Shown piece after piece: positions 1 to 4,991 of a stretch of 5,447 bases of DNA. The DNA lies in NCBI GenBank assembly GCA_027886785.1, contig JAPCJV010000159.1, positions 1 to 5,447 on the forward strand, read 5' to 3'. Below the pieces are notes generated by a model, which worked only from the letters and a program-made list of their open reading frames with translations, made no database searches and was not told the DNA's origin. Numbering within the stretch: position 1 is the first letter of the stretch; each line of letters starts with the position of its first letter. The translations under genes were made by a program, and so were the position numbers. Source of the DNA: Nitrososphaerota archaeon (GTDB lineage Archaea > Thermoproteota > Nitrososphaeria > Nitrososphaerales > CADDZS01).

Positions 1-619
1 CGAGGGTCGCAAGAACGATCGCCACTCCGGCTAGACCGATGGGAATGTTGACGTAGAACACCCACCGCCACGAGGCATACTGCACAATTGCACTGCCCAG
101 GAGGGGTCCCGCGACAACTGCAATCCCGAAGACTCCGGATAAAGCACCGACCACCCGGGCGCGAGTCTTTGGTGGAAACACGACCGCCACGATTGCGATC
201 CCGACGGGGAAAAATCCCCCGCTGCCGAATCCCTGAATCGCTCGAAAGATGATGAGCTCCGAAAGATTCTGGCTGAGTCCGGAGAGAATTGAGCCGATCA
301 TAAACACTGCGAGCCCCAGCAGGAACACGTTGCGCCGGCTAAAGAGATCCGAGAGCTTCGCGAAGATGGGAATGCTCGCGGTGGAAGCGATCACATACGC
401 ACTGATGACGAAAGTCCCGCTGTTCGGCGCGCTAAACTCCGCAAGAATTCTAGGAAGAGCAGTAAGTGCAACAAAGTTGTCCAGCGCACCCATCAGAAGA
501 GCAAGCAGGATTCCAAGTGTGACCAGAAGCTCGAATCTGGGATTCGGGGCTTTTGGAGACGCGTTTGCGATGGACTGTTCCGTGGTTAAGGGAACAGAAT
601 TATCAGTAGAGCGACTCAT
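1..619 (-). CDS. DHA2-family (14-helix) MFS drug exporter, N-terminal 206 residues, cut by window edge
   Basis: This is the N-terminal part of an integral membrane proton-driven exporter of the major facilitator superfamily. Reading from ATG at 619-617, the protein has a hydrophilic N-tail (residues 1-30), then TM1 carrying GALDNFVALTALPRI (44-58), the acidic motif typical of DHA2 drug/H+ antiporters. The loop 2-3 motif follows as AKLSDLFSRRN (87-97), and motif B as FRAIQGFGSGG with Arg126. The antiporter motif C is GIAVVAGPLLG (165-175). WRWVFYVNIPIG (184-195) is a DHA2 signature at the TM5-TM6 junction. The frame stays open to the left edge, so roughly the C-terminal half or more is missing. 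The substrate cannot be read from the sequence; members export drugs, dyes or other toxic organics. It lies 91 bp downstream of the Rieske gene on the same strand. No good Shine-Dalgarno sequence is placed for this ATG. The family call is secure; the exact start is likely but rests on the ATG alone. Confidence 0.93.
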   Translation of the reverse strand, partial: MSRSTDNSVPLTTEQSIANASPKAPNPRFELLVTLGILLALLMGALDNFVALTALPRILAEFSAPNSGTFVISAYVIASTASIPIFAKLSDLFSRRNVFLLGLAVFMIGSILSGLSQNLSELIIFRAIQGFGSGGFFPVGIAIVAVVFPPKTRARVVGALSGVFGIAVVAGPLLGSAIVQYASWRWVFYVNIPIGLAGVAIVLATL

Positions 620-642
620 TAGTTTTCGTGCCTTTTTTCCAT
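619..642 (-). other. Possible 7-codon upstream ORF overlapping the DHA2 start (TAATG)
   Basis: On the minus strand an ATG at 642-640 opens a 7-codon frame, MEKRHEN. Its TAA stop (621-619) overlaps the exporter ATG by one base, giving TAATG. A GAGGAG sequence (649-644) lies just before it but is only one base from the mini-ORF ATG, which is too close for a standard Shine-Dalgarno, and it is 24 bases from the exporter ATG. It may be a coupling leader peptide or simple chance; there is no conservation evidence here. Confidence 0.2.
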
Positions 643-651
643 GCTCCTCTA

Positions 652-674
652 CTAAGGTTATCCAGTACCCTTAG
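652..674. promoter_or_regulatory. Small dyad (CTAAGG-N11-CCTTAG) upstream of the DHA2 exporter
   Basis: Perfect 6-bp arms CTAAGG (652-657) and CCTTAG (669-674) are separated by 11 bp. The dyad ends 33 bp upstream of the exporter ATG, in the 91-bp gap after the Rieske gene. The position suits a repressor operator or a small hairpin in the mRNA leader. The arms are short, so chance occurrence is possible. A TATA-like CATAAAG lies further upstream on the minus strand at about 702-708. Confidence 0.3.
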
Positions 675-710
675 AGAAGCGGAACTAGAGCCAGAAACGG
701 ACTTTATGAC

Positions 711-1109
711 TCAAGACCTGCTGTCTACGTAAATGGAATCTCCCTTCAATTCAACACTATACATTTTCAGAGGAAGAATTTCAATATCGGAGACGATCTC
801 CGCAGTCTTCTGAAACATCGCTATCATTTCCGGTGGCAGTTTCTGCATTAGATCTGGAGGCATGCCGAGGCTTATTCCGGCGACATTTTCTCCCGTTTTC
901 ACGTCGAACTTTGCCCGATGGAGGGGACAGGTGACAAGTTCTCCGTCCAGAGTCCCGAGAGAAAGACTAGCCCTCTGATGTCCGCAGCTATCCTGGGTGG
1001 CGTAGATCTTACCGTTCACGTTGGATAATAGGATGTGGGTGTCAAAAGCGTTCACACGTTTCATAGAACCTTCCGGGATTTCGCTTAGTTTTGCAACTTC
1101 GATCGGCAT
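711..1109 (-). CDS. Small soluble Rieske [2Fe-2S] ferredoxin-like protein
   Basis: A 132-residue protein without signal peptide or membrane segment, so probably a cytoplasmic electron carrier. The cluster-binding pattern is complete: Cys42-Gly-His44, a 16-residue gap, then Cys61-Pro-Leu-His64, followed by the family's usual AKFDVKTGE. The two extra disulfide cysteines of high-potential bc1-type Rieske proteins are absent, which points to the low-potential ferredoxin type (BphF/NirD-like). It is longer than the usual 100-110 residues because of an insertion at about residues 80-107, with Met/Pro-rich LGMPPDLMQKLPPEM, placed between the second cluster loop and the final strands (LPLKMYSVEL, DSIYVD). 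The start is ATG at 1109-1107. No Shine-Dalgarno is visible, but a TATA-like element about 35 bp upstream suits a leaderless or short-leader mRNA. It lies between a MEDS protein gene and an exporter on the same strand. The partner enzyme is unknown; no Rieske oxygenase is in view. Confidence 0.92.
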   Translation of the reverse strand: MPIEVAKLSEIPEGSMKRVNAFDTHILLSNVNGKIYATQDSCGHQRASLSLGTLDGELVTCPLHRAKFDVKTGENVAGISLGMPPDLMQKLPPEMIAMFQKTAEIVSDIEILPLKMYSVELKGDSIYVDSRS

Positions 1110-1170
1110 TTACTATCGTATATCCGATATATGATATCCAATATAACATTATCGCGAACATCGGGATATT
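1110..1170 (-). promoter_or_regulatory. AT-rich promoter with overlapping GATA/TATC palindromes before the Rieske gene
   Basis: This 60-bp stretch is much more AT-rich than its surroundings. On the minus strand TTATATTGG (about 1147-1139) is a credible archaeal TATA box, 30-38 bp before the Rieske ATG, so transcription would begin within roughly 10 bases of the start codon. Overlapping symmetric elements fill the region: a 16-bp near-palindrome TATCGTATATCCGATA (1114-1129, 14 of 16 positions symmetric) and GATAT-ATG-ATATC (1126-1138). ATATCC also occurs twice, 14 bp apart (1120-1125, 1134-1139). A protein bound here would block the TATA box or start site, so repression is the simplest reading. 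Confidence 0.5.
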
Positions 1171-1205
1171 AGATAAGTTGACGACGGGGAGAGAATTGTT
1201 TTCAT

Positions 1206-1841
1206 TTAGCGCCGGACTCGGACCTGCATCACTCGCTCCACATCATCAGCGCGAGCCTTGGGCGGTTTCAAGAGCAGGAATCCTTTCGGAGTCGAGTAGA
1301 TAATTGGATCATGTGCTTTGATCAAACTCATGAAAATATCCATGTGTCCCGATCTCAGCATCTCGATCACGTTAAAAGCACAGATGCCCACGGCAGAAAA
1401 GAAAAACCTCGTATGCAACGCTTTTTCGTACGCAACCATCTCCTCCACCAAATTATGTTTGAAAAAACACGACATTTCAGCAGCGGCTCTCAACCCAGAA
1501 AAGCCGTTTGCTTTGCAAGAATCCACCATATTGGAGAATTTTCCTATGATTTCGGGGATTTTCACTTGTCCGCCTACAATGTAGACTTCGTCGTAATTGG
1601 CAATTGTTAATCGCTGATTTCCCCTTACAGTGTTCGCATCCAGCCCGAATTCAATCATTTTTCTACGGATTTGCTCTGGAGTTTCTTCAGAACACACATA
1701 CGCCAGGCCCTGCTTGTTCTGTCCGTACTTCAGATGACTGAAAAGTAATTCCCGTTTAGCTTCTTGATTATCGTAGAAGAATACCGCGTGAGTCCCCGGC
1801 TCAAAGAATGTCAGAAAATCAATAAGGTCGTTACTAAGCAA
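1206..1841 (-). CDS. MEDS-domain (DcmR-like sensory) protein
   Basis: A 211-residue soluble protein matching the MEDS domain, a degenerate KaiC/RecA-like fold found alone or fused to kinases and regulators, where it is thought to sense small molecules such as halogenated or C1 compounds. Visible landmarks are the first-strand motif HAVFFYDN (18-25), QGLAYVCSEE (44-53) where classical KaiC proteins continue from their P-loop, RAAAEMSCFF (118-127), VAYEKALH (136-143) and ICAFNV (153-158). No Walker A GxxxxGK[ST] is present, so ATP hydrolysis is unlikely. There is no DNA-binding or kinase domain, so it would have to act through a partner. The start is uncertain: the frame opens after a TGA at 1889-1887 and has no ATG. 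TTG at 1841-1839 is the best candidate, with a TATA-like AAAATAGA about 35-45 bp upstream. The protein may be a little longer if a rarer start is used. Cys residues at 50, 109, 125 and 154 could allow redox sensing, which is speculative. Confidence 0.82.
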   Translation of the reverse strand: MLSNDLIDFLTFFEPGTHAVFFYDNQEAKRELLFSHLKYGQNKQGLAYVCSEETPEQIRRKMIEFGLDANTVRGNQRLTIANYDEVYIVGGQVKIPEIIGKFSNMVDSCKANGFSGLRAAAEMSCFFKHNLVEEMVAYEKALHTRFFFSAVGICAFNVIEMLRSGHMDIFMSLIKAHDPIIYSTPKGFLLLKPPKARADDVERVMQVRVRR

Positions 1842-1949
1842 ATCCCAGGATGGTGTAATTGTCTCAAATTGGAATCTATTTTGTGTTCAGATTTTCAACT
1901 CCATATTCAGACTACTTTCAATCGGAGGTGGCTCTTGCATTCGCAACAT

Positions 1950-3155
1950 TCACAGAGGAGTTGATGTCTTCGACTCTTCTGTTTTAGATAAAGAATGTTC
2001 TACCCGGTGTGGGGGAGGAGAAACCTTTGCCGAAATCAGCTGGAGGACCAGGGCGATGACATTGAACGCGAGCGATGCTATTACCAGGCCAGAGAATGAA
2101 AAACCGGAAAGAACCAGTCCTCCGACGGCTGACCCGATAGCTCCTCCGGCGTACACAAATGAGTTGTTGAGCGACAGGATGATGCTGGATGCCTGTGATG
2201 CAAATGAAAGGATGCGAGATTGCTGGGGAACGAAAAACATCCATGTCAGCAAGCCGAACAAAAACATCGCGCCCGACACACCGATCACGGATAATGAAAC
2301 AAGAGGTATTGCTACAAGCAAGGGCGTTCTCAAAATGAGCGAAAGAGTTCCAGTCTGCAGCGAGCCGAAGCGATCGGATCCGTAGCCTCCGAAAACGTTG
2401 CCCGCCACGCTTCCGATCCCCACAATAAGCAGGATCGCACTTACTGCCGTACCGCTTAGATTCGAGTAGTGAGTCACCAGGGGCGCCAAAAATGTGTAAA
2501 AGGAAAAGCTGCTCACACCCCATATTCCTGCAATGGCGAGCGAAAGACCGATCCTTGGCTTGAGGATCGGAGAAAGTCTTGCCCTAAAACCAACGTACTT
2601 TGATCCGCTGATCGAAGGAAAGATTGCAATTAGAGCTATCAGCGAAATAAGCCCGAGACCCATCACGAGCCAGAAGGTCGTTCTCCATCCGAAAACTTCT
2701 CCCACAAACGAGCCGATAGGAACTCCTATCACGGAGGAAACTGTGAAACCCGACACGACCACGGCGAGAGCTTTGCCGCGTGATTCTTCGGACACTAACA
2801 GCGAGGCCGTGGCGTACGCGGTTGGTGTGAACGCCGAAGCTCCGACGGCCGTGACGATTCGAGCAAGCATCAATAAATTGTAGTTTGGTGCAAGGGCGGA
2901 AAATGCATTCCCTATAGTAAAAAGAGAAAGAGCACTGATGAGCAAAAAGCGTCTGTTGACGGTTGAAGAAATGATCGCAAGAATGGGTGATGCAATCGCG
3001 TAGGTGATCGTGAACACTGTTACCAGCAGGCCCGTGGCGGCAACCGAAACCGATAGTTCGTTTGCAATGACGGGAAGTATTCCTGCGATAACGAGGATGT
3101 CGGTACCAGCGGCAAAGGTTCCAAGAGTGAGCATCCAGATGCTTAGTTTCATCAC
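1950..3155 (-). CDS. DHA1-family (12-helix) MFS exporter, AraJ/PbuE/YdhP-like
   Basis: A complete 401-residue inner-membrane transporter with twelve predicted hydrophobic segments and a hydrophilic, Ser/Lys/Glu-rich C-tail (about 377-401). TM1 holds the subfamily motif GTDILVIAGILP (17-28) with a membrane Asp19. SSTVNRRF (63-70) is a weakened loop 2-3 motif A, LARIVTAVGASAF (97-109) is motif B with Arg99, and GVPIGSFVGEVFGWR (144-158) covers motif C. GGYGSDRFG (256-264) is the second-half copy of motif A, and NNSFVYAGGAIGSAVGG (330-346) is typical of AraJ/PbuE-type exporters of nucleosides, arabinose-like sugars or drugs; the real substrate is unknown. Two starts are adjacent: GTG at 3155-3153 and ATG at 3152-3150. 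The ATG is at least as likely, with a TATA-like CATAATC about 25-30 bp upstream that would give an almost leaderless mRNA. It is divergent from the HTH_10 regulator across a 160-bp region holding a strong palindrome, so control by that regulator is plausible but not shown. Confidence 0.93.
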   Translation of the reverse strand: MMKLSIWMLTLGTFAAGTDILVIAGILPVIANELSVSVAATGLLVTVFTITYAIASPILAIISSTVNRRFLLISALSLFTIGNAFSALAPNYNLLMLARIVTAVGASAFTPTAYATASLLVSEESRGKALAVVVSGFTVSSVIGVPIGSFVGEVFGWRTTFWLVMGLGLISLIALIAIFPSISGSKYVGFRARLSPILKPRIGLSLAIAGIWGVSSFSFYTFLAPLVTHYSNLSGTAVSAILLIVGIGSVAGNVFGGYGSDRFGSLQTGTLSLILRTPLLVAIPLVSLSVIGVSGAMFLFGLLTWMFFVPQQSRILSFASQASSIILSLNNSFVYAGGAIGSAVGGLVLSGFSFSGLVIASLAFNVIALVLQLISAKVSPPPHRVEHSLSKTEESKTSTPL

Positions 3156-3201
3156 TATCTTCTGGTTGGACTTTTGATTATGTGTGCACTTGACCGTTGT
3201 G

Positions 3202-3261
3202 CCGTCCTACGCCCGATAATTGACTCGTCATATGACGAGTTGCTTTCCCAGCATAGGACGG
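3202..3261. promoter_or_regulatory. Concentric double palindrome in the divergent promoter region (candidate operator)
   Basis: The core is an 18-bp perfect palindrome, ACTCGTCATATGACGAGT (3223-3240). Around it lies a second inverted repeat with exactly the same centre (between 3231 and 3232): CCGTCCTACGC (3202-3212) against GCATAGGACGG (3251-3261), 10 of 11 positions paired. The ten positions between the two tiers are mostly unpaired, so this is two nested symmetric elements, not one long stem. The 60-bp element sits almost at the midpoint of the 160-bp gap between the divergent exporter and regulator genes and lies outside both proposed TATA boxes. That placement suits a shared activator or a cooperative multi-dimer operator, possibly bound by the neighbouring HTH_10 protein. 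A cruciform or RNA hairpin is an alternative. Confidence 0.7.
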
Positions 3262-3270
3262 GTAGATCAA

Positions 3271-3280
3271 CTTATACTCG
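3271..3280 (+). promoter_or_regulatory. Candidate TATA box for the HTH_10 regulator gene
   Basis: CTTATACTCG contains a TATA-like core (3272-3277), 39-44 bp before the TTG start at 3316. With the usual archaeal spacing of about 25 bp, transcription would start near 3300 and leave a leader of about 16 bases. The leader would contain CCCCGGGG (3301-3308), a perfect 8-bp palindrome, and no Shine-Dalgarno sequence. This is motif reading only. Confidence 0.35.
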
Positions 3281-3315
3281 AAGACTGCAACTGACCCTCG
3301 CCCCGGGGTTAAGAT

Positions 3316-4074
3316 TTGACAGTTTACGAGGTCGCCTTTAAGATACAGAGGGATTCGCCCACTTACCAGGTATCGCAGCGTTTTCCGGAGCTTACCATAG
3401 CCACGTGGTGCAACAAAGAAAGGGACGTAATCGAACTTTCCTGCGATGATGATCCTGAGGACTTTCAAGAGCTGCATGAAAGCATTCCCGTACTCCGACG
3501 AGCGCTGGCCGTGAAGATAATGCGAAAAACACTTTCCGGGCGGAGCGCCCAGCTTGTTACTGAAGCCTGCAGCTGTCGGGGAGAAGCGACCTCTACACCT
3601 TCATTGATTGAGAAAAATAATTGCCTGAAGATCGACCCTGTCTTCCTTAGACGCGGATCGGCGTGGTACCGCATTCTTGCTTTTCAGCAGTCAGACATCA
3701 AGAATCTGTTAGATCAGCTGGAAAAGCTGGCCCCGCTCAAGATTATTTACAGGCGCACGTTGGCCGCAAAACCGATCAAGGATACATTCGTAATTTCTGC
3801 AAGTAGCATGCTTGGCGGTCTGACGAAAAAACAATCGATCGCCCTGCTCGTTGCCCTCTCCCGCGGGTACTACGATGTCCCCAAGAGGATCTCGACCGGG
3901 GAGATCGCGGCAGGGCTCGGCCTGCCAAGAACTACCTTCGAGGAACACCTGCGAAAGGCCGAGAGCAAGGCGCTGAAAGCTTTCATGCCATTGCTCCAAT
4001 TTGCTGGATCGACAAAAATCCCCAACGTACCTAGGGGAGAACAACAGGAAGCCATTCCGACCATCGCACCCTGA
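3316..4074 (+). CDS. Bacterio-opsin-activator-type transcriptional regulator (HTH_10)
   Basis: A 252-residue soluble DNA-binding protein. The C-terminal HTH_10 domain (about 169-226) is textbook: LTKKQSIALLVALSRGYYDV (169-188), PKRISTGEIAAGLGLPRTTF (189-208), then EEHLRKAESKALKAF. The N-terminal sensory part has the layout common in archaeal single-domain-sensor members: an FKIQRDSPTYQVSQRFPEL start, a WCN (31-33), then Cys85-Ser-Cys87 and Cys103 before GSAWYRILAF (115-124). The cysteines could bind a metal or sense redox, which is an inference. Residues 231-252 form a polar tail past the HTH. The start must be TTG at 3316: a TAA lies two codons upstream, at 3310-3312, and no other usable start gives the conserved N-terminus. 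It is transcribed divergently from the DHA1 exporter, and the shared region carries a concentric palindrome that could be its binding site. The family call is firm; its targets and signal are unknown. Confidence 0.93.
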   Translation: MTVYEVAFKIQRDSPTYQVSQRFPELTIATWCNKERDVIELSCDDDPEDFQELHESIPVLRRALAVKIMRKTLSGRSAQLVTEACSCRGEATSTPSLIEKNNCLKIDPVFLRRGSAWYRILAFQQSDIKNLLDQLEKLAPLKIIYRRTLAAKPIKDTFVISASSMLGGLTKKQSIALLVALSRGYYDVPKRISTGEIAAGLGLPRTTFEEHLRKAESKALKAFMPLLQFAGSTKIPNVPRGEQQEAIPTIAP

Positions 4075-4199
4075 GACTTTCGCGCTGCCTGCTGACTTCA
4101 CGGACAATATTTCACAAAAGTGTCCCAAATCCCGCAGACCATTAGGGGCGGGTTAAACAACTTCGCGTGCTCTCTTGCCCTCTACAAGAGATGTACCAA
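4075..4199 (+). promoter_or_regulatory. Intergenic region with candidate promoter for the SRPBCC-SHOCT-cupredoxin cluster
   Basis: After the regulator stop there is a weak inverted repeat GGACA (4102-4106) with TGTCC (4121-4125), without a T-run, so it is a poor terminator. A second one, CCCGC (4131-4135) with GCGGG (4148-4152), abuts a TATA-like TTAAACAA (4153-4160). From that box, transcription would begin near 4182, giving a leader of about 9-18 bases before the ATGs at 4191 or 4200. The CCCGC dyad over the upstream edge of the TATA box could be an operator or may be chance. Confidence 0.3.
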
Positions 4200-4622
4200 A
4201 TGGTCACTATCGAAGCAAATCGCGAAATAAACGCCCCAGTAGAAAACGTATGGAAAGTTGTCTCGGACGTAGACAAGGATCCAAACTACTGGAGCGGTCT
4301 TTCCTCGATACGAAATCTGAGGAAAGAGGGTAACGTAATTGAAAGAGAGGTAGTTGTGGGTTTCTTCAACCACAGGGCAAAGCAAACGATCACCCTTAAC
4401 CCCAAACAATCGGTGGAGCTTTCCATGACGAAGGGGCCGATGATTGGAAAAAGGGTGTTGAATCTCGCTTCCGTTTCTGGGACTGCGAAAACCAGGCTCG
4501 ACGTGAAGTGGGATTTTGAGTCTTCAGGAATTCCCGTCTTTGCCCGATCGTTTGTGAAGGGACGGATCGAGGACACGACGAAAGAAGCGCTCGACAAGAT
4601 TGCCAGTGCTGCCGAGAGGTAA
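4200..4622 (+). CDS. SRPBCC / START-like ligand-binding protein (polyketide cyclase-dehydrase family)
   Basis: A 140-residue soluble protein of the SRPBCC (Bet v1/START-like) helix-grip fold. Evidence is the N-terminal strand and helix REINAPVENVWKVVSDVDKD (8-27) followed by YW (30-31), then a strand-rich middle (IEREVVVGFF, KQTITLNPKQSVELSM, RLDVKWDFES) and a final amphipathic helix (about 117-139) that would close the pocket. Such proteins bind hydrophobic ligands such as lipids, isoprenoids or quinones, or help assemble membrane enzymes (CoxG-like). No catalytic residue can be named. ATG at 4200 matches where the family normally begins; ATG at 4191 and GTG at 4167 are in frame and would add 3 or 11 residues. 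It is the first gene of a tight cluster, with only 6 bp before the SHOCT gene, and its last codons carry the Shine-Dalgarno sequence of that gene. Confidence 0.82.
   Translation: MVTIEANREINAPVENVWKVVSDVDKDPNYWSGLSSIRNLRKEGNVIEREVVVGFFNHRAKQTITLNPKQSVELSMTKGPMIGKRVLNLASVSGTAKTRLDVKWDFESSGIPVFARSFVKGRIEDTTKEALDKIASAAER
4614..4622 (+). promoter_or_regulatory. Ribosome binding site over the SRPBCC stop codon
   Basis: GAGAGGTAA contains a GAGGT Shine-Dalgarno core that runs into the TAA stop of the SRPBCC gene, 6 bases before the ATG at 4629. A ribosome finishing the first gene is in place for the next, so translation of the two is probably coupled. Confidence 0.6.
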
Positions 4623-4628
4623 CCAAAA

Positions 4629-4982
4629 ATGCAGCACAATGAAACTTCAGGCAATGCTCTAGTTCAAAGCATAGCCGTGGTGGGACTCCTCGTCGGCGTG
4701 GGGGCTCTGCTTGTCGTTCTATCCCTTCTGATTGGACAAACGACGGGAATAGAGACCTCATACTTCCCGTTGTACTTCCACTCGTTTTTCGGATGGATCT
4801 GGATTCCCTTTTTGATCTTCGGGGCGTTCTTTCTCCTTCGCTGGTACTGGTGGTCTGGAGGACGTGGCAGGTCCCAATACGGTTACAGCGCCTACGAGAT
4901 CCTCAGGGAAAGGTTCGCAAAAGGGGAGCTCACGAAAGAGGAGTTCGAGCAGATGAAGCTCGAATTGGAGAAACCGAGGTGA
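4629..4982 (+). CDS. Two-helix membrane protein with C-terminal SHOCT domain
   Basis: A 117-residue protein with two membrane helices (about 14-36 and 52-71), the second ending in an aromatic RWYWW belt, then a Gly/Arg/Tyr-rich linker (77-88). The C-terminus is a SHOCT domain, YEILRERFAKGELTKEEFEQ (89-108). SHOCT is a short helical hairpin often found at the ends of small membrane proteins, thought to aid oligomerisation or protein contact; its exact job is unknown. With both helices in the membrane, the positive linker suggests that both ends are cytoplasmic. The start ATG has a Shine-Dalgarno core across the preceding stop codon, and the gene's own end (GAGGTGA) forms the ribosome site of the cupredoxin gene. 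Position between an SRPBCC protein and a copper protein suggests a role at the envelope, perhaps as anchor or assembly factor, which is inference. Confidence 0.85.
   Translation: MQHNETSGNALVQSIAVVGLLVGVGALLVVLSLLIGQTTGIETSYFPLYFHSFFGWIWIPFLIFGAFFLLRWYWWSGGRGRSQYGYSAYEILRERFAKGELTKEEFEQMKLELEKPR
4976..4982 (+). promoter_or_regulatory. Strong Shine-Dalgarno overlapping the SHOCT stop codon
   Basis: GAGGTGA matches the anti-Shine-Dalgarno end of archaeal 16S rRNA over its full length. Its last three bases are the TGA stop of the SHOCT gene. Nine bases separate it from the cupredoxin ATG at 4992, which fixes that start and indicates one polycistronic message. Confidence 0.75.
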
Positions 4983-4991
4983 AGAAGTAAA

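Noticed and set aside
249..674. Plus-strand 141-codon frame
   Set aside because: It lies antisense to the DHA2 exporter, shows no domain pattern, and its Ser/Arg-rich composition is what an antisense reading of a membrane protein gives.
1924..1964. Plus-strand GGAGGTG followed by a short TTG-started frame
   Set aside because: Only nine codons before a stop, in the gap between two minus-strand genes and running into the exporter's 3' end; most likely a chance Shine-Dalgarno match.
2056..2883. Two plus-strand frames and an overlapping minus-strand frame within the DHA1 exporter
   Set aside because: All overlap the clear 401-residue transporter; they are low-complexity shadow readings with no recognisable fold.
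3190..3324. TTGACCGTT (3190) resembling TTGACAGTT (3316) as a direct repeat
   Set aside because: Eight of nine bases at a 126-bp spacing, with the second copy inside coding sequence; likely coincidence.
4102..4125. Inverted repeat GGACA/TGTCC after the regulator, as terminator
   Set aside because: Five-base arms, a 14-base loop and no following T-run; too weak to call a terminator.
3709..4128. Minus-strand 139-codon frame
   Set aside because: It is antisense to the well-supported HTH_10 domain.
4286..4761. Minus-strand frames opposite the SRPBCC and SHOCT genes
   Set aside because: They overlap two genes with family motifs and ribosome sites; the antisense products look random.
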